Source: JBMCLJ01 sp048615375 (GTDB lineage Bacteria; Patescibacteriota; Dojkabacteria; JAOAGR01). From it: a stretch of 32,171 nucleotides of DNA. The translations under genes and the position numbers were made by a program. The notes below the pieces were generated by a model. It had not been told where the DNA came from, did no database searches, and saw only the letters and a list, made by a program, of their open reading frames with translations. The stretch is from positions 1 through 32,171 of the forward strand of contig JBMCLJ010000004.1 of the NCBI GenBank assembly GCA_048615375.1, written 5' to 3'. How positions within the stretch are numbered: the stretch's first letter is position 1; each line of letters begins with the position of its first letter. Of this stretch, positions 22,032 through 29,399 are shown in pieces.

Positions 22032-25000
22032 CTAAGGTGAGAACACTGTTTTTTTATCAGTTTTAATGAAGTAAGCTTCAGTACTTTTGAGTTTAAAATC
22101 CAGACCAAATTCTTTTCTTTTTTCCTTTGTTTCTCCAGTATAGTTTACGCCACGATACACTCCGTTGTCGTACCGGGTAAGATTTGAGGCTCTTATTTCT
22201 CCATCATGAGCTGATTCTATGACTTTAAGAAACTCAAATGCTTGTATACCGTCTTTAAAACTTTCCGTTCCATAGAATTCCTGTTGTCCGTTTCCTGTGC
22301 CAGGTGCAACTCCAACGAGAGACCATCCATTGAGCAGTTGGACTGGGTAAGGCTCCTGAGGCGTAGAACCAAAAAACTCAATATATCCTTTTGCTTGAGC
22401 ACGTATAAAGTATCCTTCGTTTGGTTTAATGGCGAAGTCACTCCCCATAATCTTACCGTTGTCGTCAGTATACTCTATCCATTTACCATGCCATTTTTTC
22501 ACCGAAGTTATTGGCACATTTTTTGACTTTGCGATGGATATTAAGTCACTGGCTTTGTATAGTTCGCTTTGAGCATTGAAAAATGGGAAGTTTGCAAGAT
22601 TCCAGCCATTAACAAAATCATATCGGAATGTTTTCTGTTCTTTTCGCAACGTAAAATTCTGATCGACTATCGTTCTTTCATTGCTATCTTGTTTACCATT
22701 TCCATTGAGATCCAGGTAAAAATTGACTCTTGTAGGGCTTTCTATGTTTAACGTCACTCCTTCCGGGCCTGTATATTGCCCCGGCGTTAAAATTTGTCCC
22801 GATGTTGCGTTGATTCCCGATTCAGCATGGGCTTTTGACAAAATACCAGTATTCCCCGTTTCATTCTTTTTTATTGCTCCTGTATTTTGCACCTTTCTTG
22901 CAAAGAAGGCTTTAGCAACAATAATATTTCTCCCTGGATCTTCAAAGTCAACGGTGAGTATTAGATCCATACCATCTTCCGGAGGAGTTGTATTCAGAAT
23001 TTCCAGATCGCCGTCATTCAAATAGTTTAATGGATGATTTTGCAGTTCAACAATTGAAACATACATTTTAGGATCGATAGTGTCCCCATTCACCGCTACC
23101 TTATTAAAGTCCATTGCCACACCATCGATAACAGGACTGTGGGTCCAGTGTTTAATATCACCATCATATCCGGTACCTGTGCCGAAGCTACGTACTGTAT
23201 CGACCTGATCTCGTGAAGTGAACTCTCTTTCGTGTAGACCTGCCCGGTGAGCCGCAACCCGAACTGTGGTAGACAGCTCGCAGATACCATTCAGAACCCT
23301 TCCCCGGTTATAAGTAAATTCAGGGTAGGCTCCGATTTTCTGATAAAACTCACCAGGACTCACATTACCAAGTATATGATTAAACTCGAATTTATCACCA
23401 GGTACAATAACATGCGCACCGCCGATTCCTCTTCTTGCTTGAGGAGTTCCCTGATAGCAACTCTGCAGGTTTGCATTCATTCCACAAAAAGCCATCATTA
23501 CGTTGCCTTCAGCCCAGGATCCCTTCCATTTACCCAGATCCATTTTAAATACACCAATAGGTTCCCCTTCAACCGGTCGGTATTCCTGGTTCACTTTTCT
23601 AATGGATTCAAATTGGCTATTCGCAGCGTCGCCTGCCAGCTCGGGTGGAAGAGGTATATTCACTGAAGGTGGTTCTGGAGCAGGTTGTGGGGGGATTGGA
23701 TTTGGTTCACTGCCAGGGTCTGGATTTGGTTGAGGAGTAGGGCGCTTTTCAGGGGGGCTGCTGTCTTGAGGGGGTGTGGGGCGTGGCTCTGGAGCTGGAC
23801 GTGAATCACTTGGTGTGCATGAAGTGTTTGCTTCTTCAATGCAGGCAGCGTAGGTGCTTTCACTGGGGCATCGTCCCTTATCCTGATTGTCCCACGGTAG
23901 GTCAGGGTTATACTTGTTCCCGCAGCAAATGGCCACATTATGATCATGTCCCCTGCTGCACTCATAGGCTTTTGTTGGTGCAGAGCTGGTTATTCCTTCG
24001 ACCACTGGTTGTGGTGCTGTGACGCATGTGTTTTGTTCGCTGGAACAGACTTTCCCGGTTTCTGGTTCTCCTGTTTCCTGTCCATTGAGTGTTCTTTGGC
24101 ATGCCTGATTCCCATCAATCCTGGTGTCTTTGCACCCGGCCTTTTGTGATTCAGTTTTCTGGGCTGGATCTCCTTGTTTTTTAGGTGTTGATTCTGGAAT
24201 GGGTCCGGTGCATTGCTCTGGCTCAAGTAATTTTCCTCCACGGGCAATCGCAGCACATCCATTATCAGGTCCTCCAAGAGCATCTCCTCTGTCATAGTCA
24301 TTTTTGGCTTTTTGTCTTTCCTCACACGTGGGGGCTTCGCTGTATGCGGTATCAAGTAATTCACAGGCGTTTTTTTTATCGTTAATTGGTCCCGAGTCAA
24401 TTTGTTCATCGTTTTTTGGTCCTGAATCGACAGTCCCAGTATCGGCTTCGCATTGTGATTTTACGCCTCGGGCGATGTAACCACATTTTTCGGGATTTTG
24501 TTGTTTTACATCAGCGCAAAAGCCATATGTGTGATCCTGTAAGATCTGGCATCCGACTCCTTCCTGATGTTTTTTCATAGCCTCCTCAGCTATTTCGCCA
24601 CATAAACCGGCTTCTAATGTGCCTCCTGCTTCATCTTGATTTGCACAATAATCATACGCTCGATCTTTTGTTTTTATAAATTTTTCAGCTGCTACTGTTT
24701 CAGGTACGAGTTTTTGAAGTGATGATTCGTCAGATTCCTGTATGCCCTGGAAACTGAAAGACTGTACAGGAGTCAGCTCTTGATCGTACGCGTCAATAAA
24801 GTATGATTTATCCTGGTCATATGCGGTAATTCTATACTTGGTGGGTGCAGTGGTTGAAGGTTCGAATGGCTCCTTATGATCTAGAGAACGTAGATTTGCC
24901 AGATCAAACGAATAGGTTCCATTATCTGCGGTATAGGTAGTAAGCAAAGAAGAAATTCTCTCTTCACCAGCAATTGCCTGCAATTGAACAAGTATATTTT

Positions 25001-25481
25001 CCTGGGGGTGATTATTTTTGTCGAGTATTTCACCGTATGCAGGTTCAGGAGTTTTGATCTCCTTATCTACCTTAGGTGTTTCAAGCTGGAATAAATCGGG
25101 TATATCTTTCTGGTTGAATAAGGTATTGATCTTAAAATAGTATTTCGTATTCGGTTCAAGATTTCTCGCGACAATGAGATGGGCTCTACGACTACTTTTT
25201 TTATCCCTTGTTCCGTCAAGGAAATAATCACGTTCGTCCAGAAAGAGCTCGCTGTCGCGAAAATCAGGGTTGTCTGCAACTTCTATCTCAGCAGGTGTGC
25301 TCCAATTAGTTAAAAACGATACCGTAAAGGTATTCGACCCCACAGTTGATATTTGTACTTTCTGAGGTGATGCCTGAGAGCGGCAAAGCATTCCGGCAGA
25401 AAATATAAACATCATGCCTATTCCTAGAATCCCTAGAATCAAGTGTGTTCTTGTGAATAAACGGGTTGAAGTGTTTGACAT
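22032..25481 (-). CDS. Large exported cysteine-rich surface protein with VanW-like domain
   Basis: The 1149-residue protein starts with an anchor or signal helix (about 13-32). In order: a fibronectin-III-like domain (about 40-137), a carboxypeptidase-regulatory-like beta domain (about 140-245), a region with 20 cysteines (279-555) containing repeats of the form YxxCA...CGxIA...C, a proline-rich stalk (560-612), a VanW-like domain (about 690-860) with NGICELSTTVRVAAHRAGL (731-749) matching the family GGICQvST block, a calcium-loop-like DLNGNGKQDSNERT (924-937), and two C-terminal repeats (about 955-1040 and 1047-1149) each opening with NGW and closing with a YFI strand. VanW domains occur in cell-wall proteins of unclear function. 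It is divergent from the DedA-like gene and has its own promoter. Confidence 0.8.
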   Translation of the reverse strand: MSNTSTRLFTRTHLILGILGIGMMFIFSAGMLCRSQASPQKVQISTVGSNTFTVSFLTNWSTPAEIEVADNPDFRDSELFLDERDYFLDGTRDKKSSRRAHLIVARNLEPNTKYYFKINTLFNQKDIPDLFQLETPKVDKEIKTPEPAYGEILDKNNHPQENILVQLQAIAGEERISSLLTTYTADNGTYSFDLANLRSLDHKEPFEPSTTAPTKYRITAYDQDKSYFIDAYDQELTPVQSFSFQGIQESDESSLQKLVPETVAAEKFIKTKDRAYDYCANQDEAGGTLEAGLCGEIAEEAMKKHQEGVGCQILQDHTYGFCADVKQQNPEKCGYIARGVKSQCEADTGTVDSGPKNDEQIDSGPINDKKNACELLDTAYSEAPTCEERQKAKNDYDRGDALGGPDNGCAAIARGGKLLEPEQCTGPIPESTPKKQGDPAQKTESQKAGCKDTRIDGNQACQRTLNGQETGEPETGKVCSSEQNTCVTAPQPVVEGITSSAPTKAYECSRGHDHNVAICCGNKYNPDLPWDNQDKGRCPSESTYAACIEEANTSCTPSDSRPAPEPRPTPPQDSSPPEKRPTPQPNPDPGSEPNPIPPQPAPEPPSVNIPLPPELAGDAANSQFESIRKVNQEYRPVEGEPIGVFKMDLGKWKGSWAEGNVMMAFCGMNANLQSCYQGTPQARRGIGGAHVIVPGDKFEFNHILGNVSPGEFYQKIGAYPEFTYNRGRVLNGICELSTTVRVAAHRAGLHEREFTSRDQVDTVRSFGTGTGYDGDIKHWTHSPVIDGVAMDFNKVAVNGDTIDPKMYVSIVELQNHPLNYLNDGDLEILNTTPPEDGMDLILTVDFEDPGRNIIVAKAFFARKVQNTGAIKKNETGNTGILSKAHAESGINATSGQILTPGQYTGPEGVTLNIESPTRVNFYLDLNGNGKQDSNERTIVDQNFTLRKEQKTFRYDFVNGWNLANFPFFNAQSELYKASDLISIAKSKNVPITSVKKWHGKWIEYTDDNGKIMGSDFAIKPNEGYFIRAQAKGYIEFFGSTPQEPYPVQLLNGWSLVGVAPGTGNGQQEFYGTESFKDGIQAFEFLKVIESAHDGEIRASNLTRYDNGVYRGVNYTGETKEKRKEFGLDFKLKSTEAYFIKTDKKTVFSP

Positions 25482-25498
25482 GTGAATAAATGTAGGTC

Positions 25499-25527
25499 AT
25501 TCTATAGATATACTCATAAAGGTTCAA
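25499..25527 (-). promoter_or_regulatory. Promoter of the VanW-like surface protein gene
   Basis: On the minus strand TTGAAC (25527-25522, 4 of 6) and TAGAAT (25504-25499, 5 of 6) are separated by 17 bases. The -10 box is 17 bases before the ATG, giving a leader of about 10 bases. It lies in the 56-base divergent gap shared with the DedA-like gene. Confidence 0.55.
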
Positions 25528-25537
25528 TAGCGGTAAT

Positions 25538-26155
25538 ATGTTTATCGAATTTTTTACAAATATGGTAACAAAAGGTGGTCTTGCAGCTGTCTTTTTGCTG
25601 CTATTTCTCGTGGCGTTATGCATTCCCGTTCCTTCACAAATTCCCCTTGGATTTGGTGGTTACCTGGTTTCAACTGGTGAACTGAATTTCTGGGCTGTCG
25701 TGCTGGTAGGTTCATTCGGAAAACTTACTGGTTCCATTCTGTTATATGTAGTATGCCGGAAAAAAGGCCACTCATTTGTATTGCAGCATGGAAAGTGGTT
25801 TCGACTAAATGAAAAGAAGTTAAACAAGTATGAGAGGTGGTTTAGTAAATGGGGTGATGAACTGGTTCTTGTATTACAGTTTGTACCGATGCTTGGCTCA
25901 GTTATTTCTATTCCAGCTGGGATATTGCGACTAGATGCCTGGAAGTTCATTCGTAATACTTTTATTGGTACGTTTATCTGGAATATCTTTTTTGTATACC
26001 TTGGAAAGACCTTAGGAGAGAACTGGATTCATATATGGACAGTCTTCACGCCGTACAGGAACGTGGTGTATGTGCTCGCCTGTCTTGGGCTCTTAACATT
26101 TTTGCTCTATAAGTACAGGAGTAGATGGTTGCATGTTTTCAGAACTGGTTTATAA
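25538..26155 (+). CDS. DedA/SNARE-associated (VTT) family membrane protein
   Basis: The 205-residue length is typical of DedA proteins, which are inner-membrane proteins linked to lipid flipping and proton-dependent homeostasis. The N-terminal membrane region includes LVALCIPVPSQIPLGFGGYL (24-43), corresponding to the family's re-entrant P-[SE] loop, then GSFGKLTGSILLYVVCRKKG (58-77), matching G...G....Y..Gr..G. The second signature, LQFVPMLGSVISIPAGILRL (113-132), corresponds to F[RF]hhP.hR.h.s..AG...M, though R is replaced by GS, and is followed by a helix ending GTFIWN. The C terminus has a further membrane helix. It is transcribed alone, divergent from the surface-protein gene and convergent with the AAA_14 gene. 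Confidence 0.82.
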   Translation: MFIEFFTNMVTKGGLAAVFLLLFLVALCIPVPSQIPLGFGGYLVSTGELNFWAVVLVGSFGKLTGSILLYVVCRKKGHSFVLQHGKWFRLNEKKLNKYERWFSKWGDELVLVLQFVPMLGSVISIPAGILRLDAWKFIRNTFIGTFIWNIFFVYLGKTLGENWIHIWTVFTPYRNVVYVLACLGLLTFLLYKYRSRWLHVFRTGL

Positions 26156-26236
26156 GCTGGTACAGATGTTGTAGTGTATCAGAAAATATTATTCAGTGGA
26201 GACTACAAGCATTAAATACCAAAAGAGAGAAACTCT

Positions 26237-27484
26237 TTATTCTCCGTTCATAATCTTATACAGCTCTTCTACAGTGATTTCCGGGTATTCTGTGAGCAGG
26301 TTGCCGCAGTTTTTTTTATCTTTAAGGAGCAACTGTATCTTTTTTCCATTCTGAATTGAATAAAGCTTTTCAAAATCTCCACTATTTATGTCGTTTCTGA
26401 ACTTTATTTCGTAAAACGTACTATCGTGCGCATTGAAAAAATCTACTTCAATATCATTTTCAATATAGTAATACAGTTTCTTATGCTCCAGACTATTCAA
26501 CTGCCTTCTTAAGTGCAGGTAGAACGCGTTTTCTGCCATTAGTCCAATCTGGGGATTCAAGCTTCTTGCGGTAATAATTCCTGTGTCATTAAGATAGTAC
26601 TTAGGGTTTGAACTTTTGGTTATTCGGTGTGACCTGGAAAACCTGTAGAGCGGATAGATCAGAAACACATCCTCCAGATACTGCAGATAAAACCGGGCGG
26701 TACCATCGTCTACTTTTAAATCTGTTTTAATCCTATATGGGCTTACTGGCGTTCCAGTTTTTTCAACAAGGTAATCCAGTAGATCGCTCAGCAAGCGAGG
26801 GTTGCGAATCCCATACAAGCTTAATAGATCCCGATACAGAGTACTTTCAACTATATTTCTTAGTATTGAAATATCTTTTCGTTTGACATATTCAGGGTAT
26901 CCTCCAGTAGCAAGGTACGCTTCAAATGCTTTTCTCGTGGCGGTACTTTTACCAGTGAATGTAAGGTACTCATCAAAGCTTAAAGGTAATACTTCAATAA
27001 TTCTGAATCTGCCGGTGAGTTTGGATGTTTCTTCCTTCAGAATAAGACTTGATGATCCTGAAAGGTAAATTTGTACCTTAAAATTATCATAAATGTATTT
27101 TATGATAGTCTGCCATCCAGGTATTTCCTGGATTTCATCAAGGAAGATGTGAATTTTTTGTCTGCGGTCTGGTCTTATTCTAGCTAACACTTGGTTCAGT
27201 ATTTCTAAAAGATCTTTTTTTAATACAACTATACTTTCCGTCGTTATGTATAATATGTTCGAAGACTTAATGCCTTGATCAAGTAAAGCATTAATCTGAG
27301 ATTTTAATAAAAATGTCTTTCCTGTTCTCCGACCGCCTATGAGTACTTTGATAAGATTGTTGTGTTCAGAACTCAGTGCCTTAAGATACAAATGTCGTGA
27401 AACTAGCTTGTGCCTGAAATCCCGATTCTCCCACCAGGGATTTAAATTTTCCAACTCATTGAACATTTGTCGATTATAATCCAT
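26237..27484 (-). CDS. AAA_14/DUF4143 family ATPase
   Basis: The 415-residue protein is a typical member of the archaeal/CPR-rich ATPase family with an N-terminal AAA_14 domain and C-terminal DUF4143. Walker A is GGRRTGKT (50-57) and Walker B IHIFLDEIQ (111-119), followed by the family's GW and the sensor strand QIYLSGSSS. The middle holds a winged-helix segment (TGTPVSPYRIKTDLKVDDGTARFYLQYLE region). Near the C terminus IEVDFF and FYEIKFR give the D...E.K spacing of a PD-(D/E)xK nuclease-like fold, which DUF4143 resembles. Function in vivo is not established; such genes are abundant in mobile-rich and reduced genomes. The start lies within an exact direct repeat, and the PIG-L gene ends 54 bases upstream. 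Confidence 0.88.
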   Translation of the reverse strand: MDYNRQMFNELENLNPWWENRDFRHKLVSRHLYLKALSSEHNNLIKVLIGGRRTGKTFLLKSQINALLDQGIKSSNILYITTESIVVLKKDLLEILNQVLARIRPDRRQKIHIFLDEIQEIPGWQTIIKYIYDNFKVQIYLSGSSSLILKEETSKLTGRFRIIEVLPLSFDEYLTFTGKSTATRKAFEAYLATGGYPEYVKRKDISILRNIVESTLYRDLLSLYGIRNPRLLSDLLDYLVEKTGTPVSPYRIKTDLKVDDGTARFYLQYLEDVFLIYPLYRFSRSHRITKSSNPKYYLNDTGIITARSLNPQIGLMAENAFYLHLRRQLNSLEHKKLYYYIENDIEVDFFNAHDSTFYEIKFRNDINSGDFEKLYSIQNGKKIQLLLKDKKNCGNLLTEYPEITVEELYKIMNGE

Positions 27485-27512
27485 AAATAATTATTTGTCG
27501 ATTATAATCCAT
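27465..27512. repeat. Exact 20-bp direct repeat over the AAA_14 gene start
   Basis: ATTTGTCGATTATAATCCAT occurs at 27465-27484 and again at 27493-27512, with an 8-base spacer (AAATAATT), so the period is 28 bases. The first copy contains the start codon and first codons of the ATPase gene on the minus strand; the second creates an additional upstream ATG in another frame. Confidence 0.95.
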
Positions 27513-27529
27513 TAATATTGCAGCTTAAC
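27501..27529 (-). promoter_or_regulatory. Possible promoter of the AAA_14 ATPase gene
   Basis: The upstream repeat copy contains a perfect TATAAT (27506-27501, minus strand) with GTTAAG 17 bases before it, a poor -35. It would start transcription about 10 bases before the ATG at 27484. A second TATAAT in the downstream repeat copy lies inside the coding region. Confidence 0.38.
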
Positions 27530-27538
27530 TTATGATTA

Positions 27539-28276
27539 CTATCCAAACATAATATTCGGAAAATCGCTCTCAAGCGCAAACCCCTCAGCGTATTCAATAG
27601 TCTCACGGTTGTTGAGGTGGTAGCCACGTGTTATCATCAATGATTTAAGAATTGCCATGGTTTCTTCATCGGCCTGAGAGTCGTAAAGACTGAAGAGGTC
27701 AAGCTTTTTCTGGTGAAACGGAGTCACATCGACCAGGACATCAATTTTTTGAGGTTGGAGTCCTTCAGAATAAAGCGTTGTAGGTGTTCGATGAGCCAAA
27801 CCTAGATCCTTACGAATACCTGTCGCTGAACAGAATACCGCTTCCCGGGTGATCCTGGCTGCTGCTCTGTGGTCACGATGATAGTCGCTTTTGTGAAGTG
27901 TGATTACGATTTCCGGCTGAAGTTCACGTATGACTTGTACGACACCAAGCATGATGTGTTTTGAATACCTCAGGTTCAAGTCTTCTTCGTTGAAAAAATA
28001 CTTGTGTTTGAGGCCTAGAAATTTACTTGCTTTGTCAAATTCACTTGCCCTGAGTTCTCGTAGTGCCTGTGGAGAATGATTTTCAGCGCCAGTACGTTTA
28101 TCTACTCCCTCATGAGAAGTTGTGAGCACAATCTCACTCAGTTCATAACCCTGGTGCTGTAATTTAAATAGCGTTCCCGCAAACATAACGTGATCATCAG
28201 CGTGGGAAGATATAATTACTACTTGTTTATTCTGAACTTTGGATAGAAATTTGCAAATATGGTACCATGAGTCCAC
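27539..28276 (-). CDS. PIG-L/LmbE-family deacetylase
   Basis: The family consists of zinc-dependent N-deacetylases acting on GlcNAc-containing or related substrates. The 245-residue protein has the opening metal motif as SHADDH (24-29), in place of the common AHPDDE: the first histidine and Asp-Asp pair are kept, but the following glutamate is histidine. The next block TSHEGVDKR...LRELRASEF (53-79) corresponds to the family's t.Ge......R..E. The late histidine motif is DYHRDHRAAA (131-140), supplying H133 and H136. The start is GTG; an in-frame stop lies two codons upstream, so no longer start exists. No signal peptide, so cytoplasmic. The substrate cannot be told; it is divergent from the transglutaminase-like gene by 64 bases. 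Confidence 0.86.
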   Translation of the reverse strand: MDSWYHICKFLSKVQNKQVVIISSHADDHVMFAGTLFKLQHQGYELSEIVLTTSHEGVDKRTGAENHSPQALRELRASEFDKASKFLGLKHKYFFNEEDLNLRYSKHIMLGVVQVIRELQPEIVITLHKSDYHRDHRAAARITREAVFCSATGIRKDLGLAHRTPTTLYSEGLQPQKIDVLVDVTPFHQKKLDLFSLYDSQADEETMAILKSLMITRGYHLNNRETIEYAEGFALESDFPNIMFG

Positions 28277-28340
28277 TATTCATACATGAGGTATGTGCTG
28301 GTATCTCAATATTATTCGTGGTAGTATATAAACATTCCAT

Positions 28341-29342
28341 ATGTCAAAAAAACAAATAATTATCATAGCTATTGTGGTTTTTGTTATCCTTTCATTACTT
28401 TGCGCTTGTTGTGGTACTTTTTTGCTACTCAGCAGTAATTCAAGCGAAAGTGATCTGAGCTCTACTACAGATACTGATGAAGACATAACCACTCCTACAG
28501 CAGCTGAAACACAAATTACGCCTACAACGCTCGCAAATGATGATCGTCAAGAACTATCAGAAGACGATGTCGTAAGACATAATTTAAAAAGACTTTCAGA
28601 GTCAGGAGGCATTGATCTTGATAAAGAAATACTGAGAATCCTCGAGGAACGGAATCTTGATGAAAAGTTTGATATATTCAGAGATAGTAAAACCCCTACA
28701 CCTACGCAAAAACCTACCTTTAATCCAACGACTGAGCCAACTCTGACGCCTACACAGGCAGCCAATAACTCTCAATATTCCAAGATACAGGCATTTGTAA
28801 ATCCAAGTGCTCCAGAAGTCAGGAGAATTGCAAGTGGTGCTAGTCCTGAACAGCTTTTTGCTGCATCTAAAAACTGGGTCTGGGTTGAGGACAAGATGCT
28901 TACGGGAGAAAACGAATTATGGATATACCCGCAGGATTTTCTCACAAAGACTCCAGATTTAAAAACGAATCCAGTGCCGGGAAGAATTGCGAGTGATTGC
29001 GAAGAACACGCGTATACTTTAACTTCAGCCTTACTTGCCAGTGGAATGAAGACTGAGCATGTTCGTGTTGCACTGGGGAAGGTGGATTTTGGAGGTTCTA
29101 TTGGAGGACACGCATGGGTACAGGTGTATGATGAGAGTTCCCAAAGGTGGTTTGATCTTGAGCCGTCATCGGGAGATGCCGTGGATCCGAAGACAGGTAA
29201 GTACATAGAATCTGATGGTGTTCCTTATGATTTCTTCAAGACGAGGAAATATCCTGTTCACGAATATTATTTATTTTTTAATAATTCATACTACTATGAT
29301 CCAAAGAATTCCGAAGATAACGCACCTGCAATGTGGAAGTAG
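28341..29342 (+). CDS. Membrane-anchored transglutaminase-like protein
   Basis: The 333-residue protein has an N-terminal membrane helix (about 5-30) with clustered cysteines LCACCG at its end, which might allow lipid attachment although the lipobox is poor. A serine/threonine-rich and proline-threonine linker (about 35-140, including TPTPTQKPTFNPTTEPTLTP) leads to a transglutaminase-like domain. The catalytic triad is visible: C220 in ASDCEEHAYTLTSALLASG, H257 in GGHAWVQVY and D272 in WFDLEP. Such exported domains act as cysteine proteases, amidases or crosslinkers on cell-wall peptides or surface proteins. The gene is alone on its strand, convergent with recQ. The substrate is unknown; the neighbouring envelope genes favour a cell-surface role. 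Confidence 0.8.
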   Translation: MSKKQIIIIAIVVFVILSLLCACCGTFLLLSSNSSESDLSSTTDTDEDITTPTAAETQITPTTLANDDRQELSEDDVVRHNLKRLSESGGIDLDKEILRILEERNLDEKFDIFRDSKTPTPTQKPTFNPTTEPTLTPTQAANNSQYSKIQAFVNPSAPEVRRIASGASPEQLFAASKNWVWVEDKMLTGENELWIYPQDFLTKTPDLKTNPVPGRIASDCEEHAYTLTSALLASGMKTEHVRVALGKVDFGGSIGGHAWVQVYDESSQRWFDLEPSSGDAVDPKTGKYIESDGVPYDFFKTRKYPVHEYYLFFNNSYYYDPKNSEDNAPAMWK

Positions 29343-29399
29343 GGGGGGGATACGTATCTTACAAGGTAATTGCTGATGGAGTCAGCTTGCTGTAAATGC

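Noticed and set aside
21956..22108. N-terminal extension of the HPF-like ORF
   Set aside because: It overlaps the 3' end of the surface-protein gene in another frame and runs through the inverted repeat; the ATG at 21955 gives a family-like start.
23990..24409. 139-residue ORF in another frame of the surface protein
   Set aside because: Composition is basic and repetitive, lying over the cysteine-rich region; it is a shadow frame.
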